DNA of 64,000 nucleotides from Veillonella parvula (lineage in GTDB: Bacteria; Bacillota; Negativicutes; Veillonellales; Veillonellaceae), in contig NZ_LR778174.1 in assembly GCF_902810435.1 (NCBI RefSeq), positions 536,001-600,000 of the forward strand. Reading direction: 5' to 3'. Both the position numbers and the translations under genes were made by a program. Below the pieces are notes generated by a model. The model did no database searches. It saw nothing but the letters and a program-made list of their open reading frames with translations, and was not told the DNA's origin. Positions 7,943 to 16,611 of the stretch are shown here, piece by piece (position 1 is the stretch's first letter; each line of letters starts with the position of its first letter).

Positions 7943-8569
7943 ATGGATATTATTTGGTATATATTTGATATGATTGGCACTATTGCCTTTGCTATCTCTG
8001 GAGCACTTGTTGGGGTGGCGCGGAGAATGGATATATTTGGTATGGCTGTATTGGCACTGGCCACGGCAATCGGTGGTGGAATTGTACGGGATGTTCTCTT
8101 GGGGTATTTTCCGCCGAATTCGTTACGCAATATTGTATATGTAACTGTGGTTATTTCCGTAACAATTATCGTATTTATTATCTATAACAGCCGTTATCGC
8201 AAGCATGCTATGGGCCCTCGTAGCCGAGCAAGCTATTTATTAGCCGACGCTGTGGGGCTAGCATCGTTTACAGTAACTGGAGCATCTGCAGGGTTTAAAC
8301 TATATCCTGAGCTGCCAATTTTCATTGTTTTATTAGGAACTATTACTGCCGTTGGAGGTGGTATTATCCGAGATATGCTGGCTCAACGGATTCCCTCTGT
8401 TTTAAAAGAAGATGTGTATGCTCTACCTAGTGTTATTGGGGGCATCGTTTATTACTTAATGGTTATTTCTAACTGGGTTGGAGAGGCTGTATATGGTGCT
8501 TTTACCGTTGTACTAGTTATCCGTTTACTAGCTATTAAATATAATTGGAGCTTACCCAAAGTGCGCTAA
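7943..8569 (+). CDS. UPF0126 / TRIC-like membrane protein (YicG type)
   Basis: A 208-residue protein with seven hydrophobic segments and the duplicated glycine-rich motif of this family: AIGGGIVRDVLLG in the first half and AVGGGIIRDMLAQRIP in the second. Bacterial members are structural homologues of trimeric intracellular cation channels. I start at ATG 7943 (MDIIWYIFDMIGTIAFA) with GAGGG upstream. The 30-codon upstream extension would overlap the divergent tadA start and is polar, so it is rejected. Ion specificity cannot be read from the sequence. Confidence 0.85.
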   Translation: MDIIWYIFDMIGTIAFAISGALVGVARRMDIFGMAVLALATAIGGGIVRDVLLGYFPPNSLRNIVYVTVVISVTIIVFIIYNSRYRKHAMGPRSRASYLLADAVGLASFTVTGASAGFKLYPELPIFIVLLGTITAVGGGIIRDMLAQRIPSVLKEDVYALPSVIGGIVYYLMVISNWVGEAVYGAFTVVLVIRLLAIKYNWSLPKVR

Positions 8570-8717
8570 AGCTAAAGGCACTGCATTTGAGAAATAACAG
8601 GTAAATGATATAATTATACTATTAAGTATTTCATAAAAGTGTCAGAAAAAAAGAGTATTATATAAGAGTTAATTTTCGAGTCGAGAGTACTCGTGTACAC
8701 AGAAGGAGATTTGCTTT

Positions 8718-10532
8718 ATGACAAATAAATGGTTGAAAGTAGCATTAATGGTTACAGCCATTGCTACAGGTACATCCATCAATATTGATGCAGAAACCGT
8801 ATTATATGTACCTCAAGATGATCGTCCTGTAAGTTTGCAATATACAGTCGATACAGCTCGTGAGGCGGGTATGACTGTGTTGACACCACCTCAACACTTG
8901 ATTTCTGGTAAGACGTACCAAGGTCAAGCTGATCAAATTATGGCTTGGGTAGAGCAAAATGCAGGTCGTGCTGATGTTATGGTATTAAGTACAGATACTC
9001 TTATTTATGGAGGTCTTGTAGATTCTCGTAAACATAATATTCCGCTTAGTACGTTGCAAAATCGCTTGAAACGTATTGAAGGTTTAAAAGCGCGTAATAA
9101 AAATGTACGCATCTATGGCTTTGGCACCGTAATGCGTTCTCCACGTGCGAGCGGTGGTGGTACTGAACCGGCCTACTATGCGGAATATGGCCCAACAATC
9201 TTCCAAATTGCTGCATTACAAGATAAATTGGATTCTGGCTCCTTAACGCAAGAAGAAACTCAAAAATTGATGAGTCTGCAAGCCTCTGTTCCTGTGGAAT
9301 ACTTGCAAGACTGGTTTGACCGCCGTCAAAAAAATATGAAAATCAACAAAGAGTTGATTGATGAAACTCGCAGTGGTGTATTCGACTACTTTGCATTAGG
9401 TCATGATGATACATCTCAATTATCTCAATCCGCACTAGAAGGTCGTTACCTCAACAAATATTCCAAGGATATTTCTGTTGAAAAATACGGTAGCTTCCCT
9501 GGTGCTGACCAACTTGGTCTCTTGTTGATGGCGCGTTCCCGTACCGATGTGAGCACAGAAAAACCTACATTCTCCGTAATTTATCCACTCGGTGGTGGCG
9601 GTAAAACATTGCCAGGTTACGAAGATCAAACGATTGATAAAACAATTGCTCAACACGTTGAGGCTGTAGGTGGCACAATGGTGACACAAGGTAAACCAAC
9701 TGTATTATTGGCTGTTAATACACCTCTTACAACGAGCACAGGCGAGTCTGAAAACTTCGAAAACTTCCCGATGATCTCCAACTCTACAAATGCTTTCGTA
9801 GATCGCATTCAACAAGCTGTTGACTCTGGTGTGAACGTAAGCGTTGCAGATATTGCTTTCAATAATGGTGCAGATAATACATTGGTATCCGCTATGTACA
9901 AACGAGATTTGTTGTACAAAATCGGTGCGTATAATGGTTGGAATACAGCAAGTAACACAGTAGGTTACGCTATTGCTCAAGGATTATTGCTTAAATCTAT
10001 GAGTCCAGAAGGTCATCGTGATATGTTGACGCAACAATATTTGGATAACTGGGCATATCAAGCAAATATTCGTAAAGATATTTATCGTATGCAAGATTCT
10101 ATCAGAACAGATAATGTTCGTTACTCTGGTGAATTAAATGAACGTCTTGAAAGTTATTTAGGTGAACGCATTCAAGATTTCGCTGAAAAATACCTTAAAA
10201 TCAATCCTCGTACAGTAAAAGCTACATTCCCATGGGGACGTCTATTTGAAACGGATATCACTGTTTATGACAAACCAGTGGTACCACTTGAAAAAGAATT
10301 ACGCTTGAAACGAGAAGCTGAAGCAAAAGCTAAGGCTGAAGCAGAAGCTAAGGCTAAGGCAGAAGCGGCTGCTAAAGCAAATGGTCAGGCTGTACCAGCA
10401 CAAGCCGCACAACCTGAAAAAGCTGCAACGCCTCAAACACCTACATCTACCCCTCCTGTAGTTAAACAACCAGCTACAGAGTCTCAAGGTCCACGTGTGG
10501 TACCGACACCTGCAGTGGCACCTGGTCAATAG
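8718..10532 (+). CDS. Exported DUF4127 protein with Ala/Lys/Glu and Pro-rich tail
   Basis: A 604-residue protein with an N-terminal signal (MTNKWLKVALMVTAIATG). It is followed by the DUF4127 core: VLYVPQDDRPVSLQYT, LSTDTLIYGGLVDSRKH, YFALGHDDTSQLS and DIAFNNGADNTL. The core ends near residue 525. Then come an (EAKAKA)n helical stretch of about 30 residues and a 60-residue Pro/Ala/Thr tail, which looks like a flexible spacer. The biochemical function of DUF4127 is not known to me; the conserved Asp/His positions suggest a hydrolase-like fold. A membrane acyltransferase follows 16 bases later, implying a joint role at the envelope. Confidence 0.75.
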   Translation: MTNKWLKVALMVTAIATGTSINIDAETVLYVPQDDRPVSLQYTVDTAREAGMTVLTPPQHLISGKTYQGQADQIMAWVEQNAGRADVMVLSTDTLIYGGLVDSRKHNIPLSTLQNRLKRIEGLKARNKNVRIYGFGTVMRSPRASGGGTEPAYYAEYGPTIFQIAALQDKLDSGSLTQEETQKLMSLQASVPVEYLQDWFDRRQKNMKINKELIDETRSGVFDYFALGHDDTSQLSQSALEGRYLNKYSKDISVEKYGSFPGADQLGLLLMARSRTDVSTEKPTFSVIYPLGGGGKTLPGYEDQTIDKTIAQHVEAVGGTMVTQGKPTVLLAVNTPLTTSTGESENFENFPMISNSTNAFVDRIQQAVDSGVNVSVADIAFNNGADNTLVSAMYKRDLLYKIGAYNGWNTASNTVGYAIAQGLLLKSMSPEGHRDMLTQQYLDNWAYQANIRKDIYRMQDSIRTDNVRYSGELNERLESYLGERIQDFAEKYLKINPRTVKATFPWGRLFETDITVYDKPVVPLEKELRLKREAEAKAKAEAEAKAKAEAAAKANGQAVPAQAAQPEKAATPQTPTSTPPVVKQPATESQGPRVVPTPAVAPGQ

Positions 10533-10548
10533 TGAATAGGCAATGGCT

Positions 10549-11664
10549 ATGAAAAAAGCATTTTTACCGGAAATTACTTATATGCGAGGCCTCTGTATGC
10601 TCGGTGTTATCGGCATTCATGTAGGATCTTACGCATTGCAAAATCCTTTTGTAAATTTAGAACTCATCAGCGTGTTAGAAATTCTCTCTCGCTTTGGAGT
10701 GCCTGCGTTTTTCTTTCTCTCTGCATTTGGCTTGTTTTATCATACCTCGGTAGAGGGACCATTCTCATATAAGGAATTTATGCACCGCCGCATTCAGGTG
10801 GTGCTATTTCCATATATTACGTGGTCCATCTTTTACTTGCTATATACAGGGATGACAGCTCATAACCTTGGCAATTTACATCCAGGGCCGTTGGCGATAA
10901 ATCTACTCTTTGGTACCTCTATGTATCATCTATATTTTATGGTTATTTTGCTATGGTTCTACGTGATGATGCCATTATGGCGGGCCATGGTGAAAGTCAT
11001 CTTAAAACGGCCTGTATTTTGGCTGGTGTTACTTTTTGTCATCCAAGTTGGTATCGATTATGTTTCGTCTTACATGCTTGGCCGTTGGGTAACAGAAAAT
11101 CTAAGCAATCAGCCAGTTCTTAAATATCTTTTTGATATGCGACTCAACTATTGGGTTATTCATTATGTGTGGATTTTCCTTTTAGGTGCCGTATGTGCTG
11201 AACGATATGAAATCGTCTGCGAATATATGTGGCGTTATCGTTACCTTTTAGGCGTCAGTGCGGTAAGCTCTATATTATTGATGCTTGGCTCTTATTACTA
11301 TGTCATGGACGTATGGCATTATACTGTGTTAGAAGCAATTTACACGGTACATCAAATGAGTCCTATGGGCGTTCTTTATACAGGATTGGGAACGATGTTT
11401 AGTTTATTCCTATTCCAAAGGCTACCTATGAATGTGACTATGGAGTCCATTTGGTCTGAGATAGGCGATAAATCGTATGGTATTTATTTAGCGCATCCAT
11501 TTTGGTTGTTAATCATTTCTGGTGTGATGGCTAAATATAATCTCTTGTATACGGTGACCAACGTGCTAATTATGTATGTTATGGCGTTGGGATTATCCTA
11601 TTTGTCTACGGTGGCTCTTAATTATGTGCCTAAATCTATCCGTAAATTTATACTGGGGCATTAG
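10549..11664 (+). CDS. Acyltransferase family 3 membrane protein
   Basis: A 371-residue polytopic protein (about 10 membrane segments). The N-terminal Acyl_transf_3 signature is clear: EITYMRGLCMLGVIGIHVGSYA with its catalytic-type His, then RFGVPAFFFLSAFGLFY and RRIQVVLFPYITWSIFY. Such proteins O-acylate surface polysaccharides, peptidoglycan or lipids. The ATG at 10549 has AATAGG at 8 nt; the ATG six bases earlier would be too close. It follows the DUF4127 gene directly and is probably co-transcribed. The acceptor molecule is unknown. Confidence 0.82.
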   Translation: MKKAFLPEITYMRGLCMLGVIGIHVGSYALQNPFVNLELISVLEILSRFGVPAFFFLSAFGLFYHTSVEGPFSYKEFMHRRIQVVLFPYITWSIFYLLYTGMTAHNLGNLHPGPLAINLLFGTSMYHLYFMVILLWFYVMMPLWRAMVKVILKRPVFWLVLLFVIQVGIDYVSSYMLGRWVTENLSNQPVLKYLFDMRLNYWVIHYVWIFLLGAVCAERYEIVCEYMWRYRYLLGVSAVSSILLMLGSYYYVMDVWHYTVLEAIYTVHQMSPMGVLYTGLGTMFSLFLFQRLPMNVTMESIWSEIGDKSYGIYLAHPFWLLIISGVMAKYNLLYTVTNVLIMYVMALGLSYLSTVALNYVPKSIRKFILGH

Positions 11665-11780
11665 TTTAGTATGAGAACTATTTTATAGAGAGCCCTAATT
11701 GGTGCTAGTACGTTAATGGTGTACGTAGTTTTAGTTAGTTTTGTAGTGCTGATTTAGTATAAAAATAATATTTGTTATAC

Positions 11781-11827
11781 ATCCGCTAGGATATAGTTTT
11801 TAACTATGGTATCCTAGCGGATTTTTG
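11781..11827 (+). terminator. Terminator after the acyltransferase gene
   Basis: A perfect 13-bp stem (ATCCGCTAGGATA with its complement at 11810-11822) is followed by TTTTT. Confidence 0.88.
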
Positions 11828-11844
11828 TATATCGAATTAATATC

Positions 11845-11890
11845 TTTCACAAAGTAAAGTGTGAAAATTTAAAAGTAATTGTGTTATAAT
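11845..11890 (+). promoter_or_regulatory. Probable promoter and operator of the dat-metNI unit
   Basis: A TATAAT at 11885-11890 lies about 57 bases before the dat start. An inverted repeat TTTCACA-N8-TGTGAAA (11845-11866) covers the place where the -35 box would be, so it is a candidate repressor site. The -35 itself is a poor match. Confidence 0.4.
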
Positions 11891-11946
11891 AAGTCCATGA
11901 TGATTACCACTTGATAGAGTAACGAAATAGAAAAAGAGGTGCTCCT

Positions 11947-12804
11947 ATGCAAGAATTAACATATTTTAACGGTGAATTCGTCGAATCAGGTGCCAAAGTT
12001 ATCAGTATTGATGACCGTGGCTATTTGTTTGGTGACTCTGTATATGAAGTTGTTCGCGTCGTAAAAGGCCGTTGCTTCGCTTTGTCTTACCACCAAGATC
12101 GTTTGTATCGCTCTATGCGTGAAATGGATATCCCTGTAAAAATGACCCCTGATGATTTGACAGAATTGCACGAAATTTTGATCGAGCAAAGTGAAATCAA
12201 AGAGGGCTATATTTATTTACAAATCTCTCGTGGTGTAGCATCACGTCACCATGCTTATGATCGCTCCAAATTAGAACCACAAATGCTTATGTTTATCCGT
12301 ACCTTGGATTTAGATGAAGTTAATAAATTGGGTGAAGGTGTAAAAGCGATAGCTTTACCTGATGAACGTTGGGAGCATGTAGATATTAAGACTACAAACT
12401 TGATCCCGAATATCTTGGCACAAACAAAAGCAGAAAAGAAATTTGCCTATACAGCAATGCTATTTCGCGATGGTATTTGCACAGAAGGTGCAACATCTAA
12501 TGTGTTTGCTGTTAAAGATGGTATCTTGTACACGCATCCAGCGGATAATCATATCTTAAAAGGTATTACGCGCCAAATGATCTTAACGCGTGTAGCACCA
12601 TCTTTAGGTATTACCATTATTGAGAAAGAATTCAATCGTAATTTTGTAGATGATGCGGATGAATTATTCTTTACCGATACAATTGGTGGTGTCATCCCAA
12701 TTACTAAGCTAGACAGAAATTTAGTATCTGGTGGTAAACCAGGTGCCATTACACTTCGTCTACGCGAAGCACTAGAAAAATTGATGGAAGAAGGGCTACC
12801 TTGA
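11947..12804 (+). CDS. dat: D-amino-acid transaminase (class IV PLP aminotransferase)
   Basis: A 285-residue fold-type IV aminotransferase. The start YFNGEFVESGAKVISIDDRGYLFGDSVYE and the motif RGVASRHHAY (about 95-104) match D-alanine aminotransferase better than branched-chain enzymes. The PLP lysine is K148 in DIKTTNLIPN, with TEGATSN downstream for the phosphate cup. It would supply D-glutamate or D-alanine for peptidoglycan. It is the first gene before metN, 55 bases apart. Function as a D-enzyme rather than a branched-chain enzyme is inferred from motifs only. Confidence 0.85.
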   Translation: MQELTYFNGEFVESGAKVISIDDRGYLFGDSVYEVVRVVKGRCFALSYHQDRLYRSMREMDIPVKMTPDDLTELHEILIEQSEIKEGYIYLQISRGVASRHHAYDRSKLEPQMLMFIRTLDLDEVNKLGEGVKAIALPDERWEHVDIKTTNLIPNILAQTKAEKKFAYTAMLFRDGICTEGATSNVFAVKDGILYTHPADNHILKGITRQMILTRVAPSLGITIIEKEFNRNFVDDADELFFTDTIGGVIPITKLDRNLVSGGKPGAITLRLREALEKLMEEGLP

Positions 12805-12859
12805 TAGATAAGTTGCTTTCATCAAATGATACACATTTACCTTAAGAAAGGAAATTATT

Positions 12860-13906
12860 TTGATACAATTAGAACACATTAGTAAAGTCTATGAAGGTGC
12901 TACTCGTGTGGAAGCGTTGAAAGATATTAGCCTAAATGTGAAAGAAGGCGAAATCTTTGGCATTATCGGCCAATCCGGTGCCGGTAAATCCACCTTGATT
13001 CGTTGCATCAATATGCTCGAAGCACCTACATCTGGCTCTGTTATCGTAAATGGTACAGATTTAACAACACTTAGCAAATCTGATTTGCGTAAAGCGCGCA
13101 AAGATATTGGCATGATTTTCCAACATTTTAATCTCTTGTCCTCTCGTACCGTATATGACAATGTGGCATTTCCGTTGGAATTACAAGGAATGAGCAAATC
13201 TGAAATCAAGGAACGCATTACGCCAATTCTTGATATTGTAGGCCTTACAGACCGGATGAACAACTATCCATCTCAATTGTCTGGTGGTCAAAAACAACGT
13301 GTTGGTATTGCTCGTGCATTGGCCTCTAATCCAAAGGTTCTCCTTTGTGACGAAGCTACATCTGCCCTTGATCCTCAAACAACAGATTCTATTTTGAAAT
13401 TGTTGAAAAATATTAATGAGAAGATGGGGCTCACTATTGTACTCATTACACATGAGATGCACGTTATCCGTGAAATCTGTGATCGCGTGGCGGTTATTGA
13501 AGGCGGTGTCATCCTCGAAGAAGGTAGTACTATTGAAGTATTCACACATCCTCGCGAAAATACGACAAAAGAGTTTATTAGCTCTGTAGTGAGTGATAAC
13601 TTACCTCCAGAAGCATTGGAACATCTAGAGTTGCATGATCAATGGATTGCAGGGACCGCACCATTAGTACGCCTCAAATTTACAGGACAAGCAACAGATG
13701 AGCCTGTAGTAGCAGGCCTTGTAAGACGCTTTAATTTAGATGTAAGCATCCTTTTTGGGGGCATTGATTACATCCAAAATACGAGCGTTGGTCGCCTTAT
13801 CGTTATTTTGAATGGTGACCCAGAAAATGCGCAAGAAGGTTTGGACTACATCAAAACGTTACCAATTGAAAGCGAGGTGATCGGTTATGTCAGAGCAAAT
13901 CATTAA
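12860..13906 (+). CDS. metN: MetN, methionine ABC importer ATPase
   Basis: A 348-residue ABC ATPase with Walker A GQSGAGKST (37-45), signature LSGGQKQRVGIARAL, Walker B VLLCDEATSALDP and H-loop VLITHEMHV. It also has a C-terminal NIL domain of about 80 residues (from RLKFTGQATDEPV), the allosteric methionine-sensing domain that identifies MetN. It starts at TTG 12860 with AAAGGA seven bases upstream, an unusual start codon that should lower its translation. It overlaps metI by 20 bases. The binding protein gene is elsewhere; one metQ lies at the left edge of the window. Confidence 0.95.
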   Translation: MIQLEHISKVYEGATRVEALKDISLNVKEGEIFGIIGQSGAGKSTLIRCINMLEAPTSGSVIVNGTDLTTLSKSDLRKARKDIGMIFQHFNLLSSRTVYDNVAFPLELQGMSKSEIKERITPILDIVGLTDRMNNYPSQLSGGQKQRVGIARALASNPKVLLCDEATSALDPQTTDSILKLLKNINEKMGLTIVLITHEMHVIREICDRVAVIEGGVILEEGSTIEVFTHPRENTTKEFISSVVSDNLPPEALEHLELHDQWIAGTAPLVRLKFTGQATDEPVVAGLVRRFNLDVSILFGGIDYIQNTSVGRLIVILNGDPENAQEGLDYIKTLPIESEVIGYVRANH

Positions 13907-14540
13907 TCTACTCATAACTGGTACCCTTGATACATTGCAAATGACGATAATTTCTACCGTAATGGCAATGTTATTAGGTATTCCTCTTGGTGTTGTTCTG
14001 GTCGTTACTTCTAAAGGTCATATCTTGGAGAATGTAACACTCAATAAAGTATTGGGTGCCATTGTCAATGCCACGCGTTCTGTACCTTTCATCATCTTGA
14101 TGGTTGCCATCATTCCGTTTACTCGTATGGTGGTAGGTACCTCCATTGGTACAACTGCAGCATGTGTGCCGTTGACCATTGCGGCCATTCCATTTTTGGC
14201 ACGCCTAGTAGAAACGTCTATTAAGGACATCAATTTTGGCGTTATCGAGGCGGCTCAATCCATGGGGGCAAGCCCATTACAAATCATTTGGAAAGTATTA
14301 TTACCAGAAGCATTGCCAACAATTATTGACAATGTAACGGTGCTTATCGTTAACCTCATCGGTTACTCTGCGATGGCTGGTGCTATTGGTGGTGGTGGTC
14401 TTGGGGATATTGCTATCCGATATGGTTACCAACGTTTCCAAGCCGATATTATGATCGCTACAATCATCATCTTGATTGTATTGGTACAAGTTGTACAAAT
14501 GATTGGTGATGCTTGGTCTAAAGCGATGAATAAGAAGTAG
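13887..14540 (+). CDS. metI: MetI, methionine ABC importer permease
   Basis: A 217-residue permease with five membrane segments and the BPD_transp_1 coupling motif EAAQSMGASPLQIIWKVLLPEALP (about residues 113-136). The terminal region SAMAGAIGGGGLGDIAIRYGYQRF is diagnostic of MetI. It overlaps the 3' end of metN by 20 bases, so the two are translationally coupled. Confidence 0.95.
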   Translation: MSEQIINLLITGTLDTLQMTIISTVMAMLLGIPLGVVLVVTSKGHILENVTLNKVLGAIVNATRSVPFIILMVAIIPFTRMVVGTSIGTTAACVPLTIAAIPFLARLVETSIKDINFGVIEAAQSMGASPLQIIWKVLLPEALPTIIDNVTVLIVNLIGYSAMAGAIGGGGLGDIAIRYGYQRFQADIMIATIIILIVLVQVVQMIGDAWSKAMNKK

Positions 14541-14549
14541 GAGGATCCT

Positions 14550-14846
14550 ATGAGTATCAATGAAAAATTGAGAAGTCAACAAAATGACGAATTGTTCACC
14601 GCCATTTTAACGCTTGAAAATACAGAGGAATGCTATGCATTTTTTGAAGATATCTGTACGATTAACGAATTAAAAGCATTATCTCAACGCTTACAAGTAG
14701 CAAAAATGCTTCGCGCAGGGGATAGCTATGAGAAAATCGTAGAAGAAACGGGTGCGAGTACTGCTACGATTAGTCGTGTAAAGCGCTGTTTAGTATATGG
14801 TGCGGATGGTTATACATTGGCCCTCGATCGTCTAGGTGCAAAATAA
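14550..14846 (+). CDS. YerC/YecD-type TrpR-like regulator
   Basis: A 98-residue protein of the YerC/YecD family, which has the TrpR fold: INELKALSQRLQVAKML, then a helix-turn-helix YEKIVEETGASTATISRVKRCL. It has its own AGGAGG ribosome site nine bases after metI and is probably the last gene of that operon. The family lacks an assigned ligand. Its place behind metNI makes control of amino-acid genes a reasonable guess, nothing more. Confidence 0.88.
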   Translation: MSINEKLRSQQNDELFTAILTLENTEECYAFFEDICTINELKALSQRLQVAKMLRAGDSYEKIVEETGASTATISRVKRCLVYGADGYTLALDRLGAK

Positions 14847-14854
14847 AATAAATT

Positions 14855-14893
14855 AGCATGACAACGGTGGCCTTTGGCGACCGTTGATGTGCT
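14855..14893 (+). other. Stem-loop between yerC-like and tauE-like genes
   Basis: CAACGGT/ACCGTTG (14862-14868, 14880-14886), extended by AGCA/TGCT, forms a hairpin with no T-run. It ends some 10 bases before the ribosome site of the next gene. It may be an mRNA processing or stability element. Confidence 0.4.
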
Positions 14894-14911
14894 ATCTGTA
14901 GGAGGTTTATT

Positions 14912-15706
14912 ATGGAGTGGCTCATTGCGGTAACAGGTTTACCATTTGATATCCTTATACTCGTTTTACTCGCCGTAGCTGGTGCGTTTGCTGGCTTTGT
15001 AGACTCCATTGTGGGCGGCGGAGGCCTCATTTCTGTACCTGCCATGTTATTAACAAATCTTCCACCTAGTATGGCTCTGGGCAGCAATAAATTATCCAGT
15101 ATTTTTGGTGCTGGCAGTGCATCGATTACATTTTTGAGAAATCACATGGTTGATTTTTCCCTAGTTCGCAAATTATTGCCTTTTACCTTTGTGGGTTCTA
15201 TGCTTGGTACATTGGCGGTTGTTTCTTTACCACCGCTATATGTAAAGCCTATTATCATCATATTACTTGTTTGCGTAACACTCTTTGTGGTGTTCAAAAA
15301 AGACTGGGGTGAAATCAATCGTACATCTCAGGTAGCAGGAAAAGCGCTATATATTTGTATGACTTTTGCTCTTGGCATCGGTGTATATGATGGCTTTATA
15401 GGCCCTGGTACAGGTACATTTTTGATTATGGGCTTTATCTTTACAGGTTTTGATTTCTTGCATGCTTCTGCTAACGCAAAGATATTGAATTTTACTAGTA
15501 ATTTGGCGTCTCTATTGGTGTTTTTATATTTAGGACACGTCAATGTTAAGTATGGTCTTGCCACCGGGGCAGGTCAAATTATAGGTGCTTATTTAGGCTC
15601 GCATTTGGCAATTGCGAAGGGCTCATCTTTGGTGCGAGTTGTATTCTTGTCGGTAACGACAGTTATGTTGTTGAAATTAGTCTATGACTATATTTCAACA
15701 TTATAG
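14912..15706 (+). CDS. TauE/SafE-family (TSUP) permease
   Basis: A 264-residue membrane protein with eight hydrophobic segments and the two TSUP half-repeats. The first half has GFVDSIVGGGGLISVPAMLLTNLPPSMALGSNK, and the second has YDGFIGPGTGTFLIMGFIFTGFDFLHASANAK. The family exports sulfite, sulfoacetate and other sulfur or organic anions. An AGGAGG site precedes ATG 14912, and an SDR gene starts 12 bases after the stop. The substrate is not determinable here. Confidence 0.88.
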   Translation: MEWLIAVTGLPFDILILVLLAVAGAFAGFVDSIVGGGGLISVPAMLLTNLPPSMALGSNKLSSIFGAGSASITFLRNHMVDFSLVRKLLPFTFVGSMLGTLAVVSLPPLYVKPIIIILLVCVTLFVVFKKDWGEINRTSQVAGKALYICMTFALGIGVYDGFIGPGTGTFLIMGFIFTGFDFLHASANAKILNFTSNLASLLVFLYLGHVNVKYGLATGAGQIIGAYLGSHLAIAKGSSLVRVVFLSVTTVMLLKLVYDYISTL

Positions 15707-15717
15707 GAGGGCAAGGT

Positions 15718-16485
15718 ATGCCTCATAAAAGTGATGTTCAAGTGGCCTTGATTAGTGGTGGTACATCGGGTATTGGATTTGCTACGGCAAAGCTTTTACT
15801 CAAAGAAGGTTGGTGTGTAGTCATCAATGGTCGAAATGAAAAAGTTGGTCAAAAGGCTAAAACTAAGCTACGTCGTTACTCCTCTAAGGTACAATATATT
15901 CAAGGTGATGTATCTAAAATTGAGGACTGTCAGCGAATTGTAAAAGAAACAGTAGATTTATTTGGTGGGGTGTCTGCTCTTGTAACAGCTGCAGGCTATT
16001 ATGAAGAAGAGTTGCTAGCTGATGTTACAGAGGCAGCTTTTGATGAAATGTTTGGGACTAATGTAAAAGGTACTGTATTCTTATGTCAAGCGGCGCTTCC
16101 CTATTTACGATCATCAAAGGGCAGTATTGTAACAATCGCTAGTGATGCAGGTTTACAAGGTAATGTAGCGTGTTCTGTATATGGTGCATCAAAGGGGGCT
16201 GTAGTGAGCTTTACAAAATCTCTATCCCTTGAAATGGCACCTCACAGCGTTCGTGTAAACTGTGTGTGTCCTGGTGATGTAGATACATCATTAGTGGACA
16301 AACAGATTGCTAATGCCAATCAAGATGCGGCAGCTGCAAAGGCTGAAATGGGCCAACATTACCCATTAGGTCGCATTGCTAAGCCCCATGAAATTGGCGA
16401 AGTAATTGTATTTTTGTTGAGTAATAAGGCTTCTTTTGTGACAGGTGCAGCATGGACAATCGATGGTGGACTCACAAGTTGGTAA
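15718..16485 (+). CDS. SDR-family NAD(P)-dependent oxidoreductase (FabG-like)
   Basis: A 255-residue classical short-chain dehydrogenase. The cofactor motif is GGTSGIGFA (residues 14-22), a GDVSK segment follows, the catalytic Ser is in VTIASDAG, and YGASKGAVV gives the Tyr-x-x-x-Lys pair. The C-terminus (ASFVTGAAWTIDGGLTSW) is typical of FabG-like enzymes. It lies 12 bases after the permease gene and has its own AGGAGGG site. It is not in a fatty-acid cluster, so 3-oxoacyl-ACP reductase activity is doubtful, and the substrate is unknown. Confidence 0.85.
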   Translation: MPHKSDVQVALISGGTSGIGFATAKLLLKEGWCVVINGRNEKVGQKAKTKLRRYSSKVQYIQGDVSKIEDCQRIVKETVDLFGGVSALVTAAGYYEEELLADVTEAAFDEMFGTNVKGTVFLCQAALPYLRSSKGSIVTIASDAGLQGNVACSVYGASKGAVVSFTKSLSLEMAPHSVRVNCVCPGDVDTSLVDKQIANANQDAAAAKAEMGQHYPLGRIAKPHEIGEVIVFLLSNKASFVTGAAWTIDGGLTSW

Positions 16486-16611
16486 TATAGAAAATATTAG
16501 AAGCTGTTATATATGGATAATTAGAAAAATTCATTTCACTTCTATCAATAGAATGGTATAATAATACTAATAATAAGACCTATAGTTGGTTCACAACAAA
16601 GGAGAATACTT

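Noticed and set aside
12860..12900. S-box or T-box in front of metN or dat
   Set aside because: The gap before metN is only 55 bases, and the dat leader shows no aptamer core or antiterminator; only a promoter-like box and a short inverted repeat are present.
14770..15087. 105-codon minus-strand frame over the yerC-tauE junction
   Set aside because: Antisense to two well-supported genes and without a ribosome site or recognisable motif.
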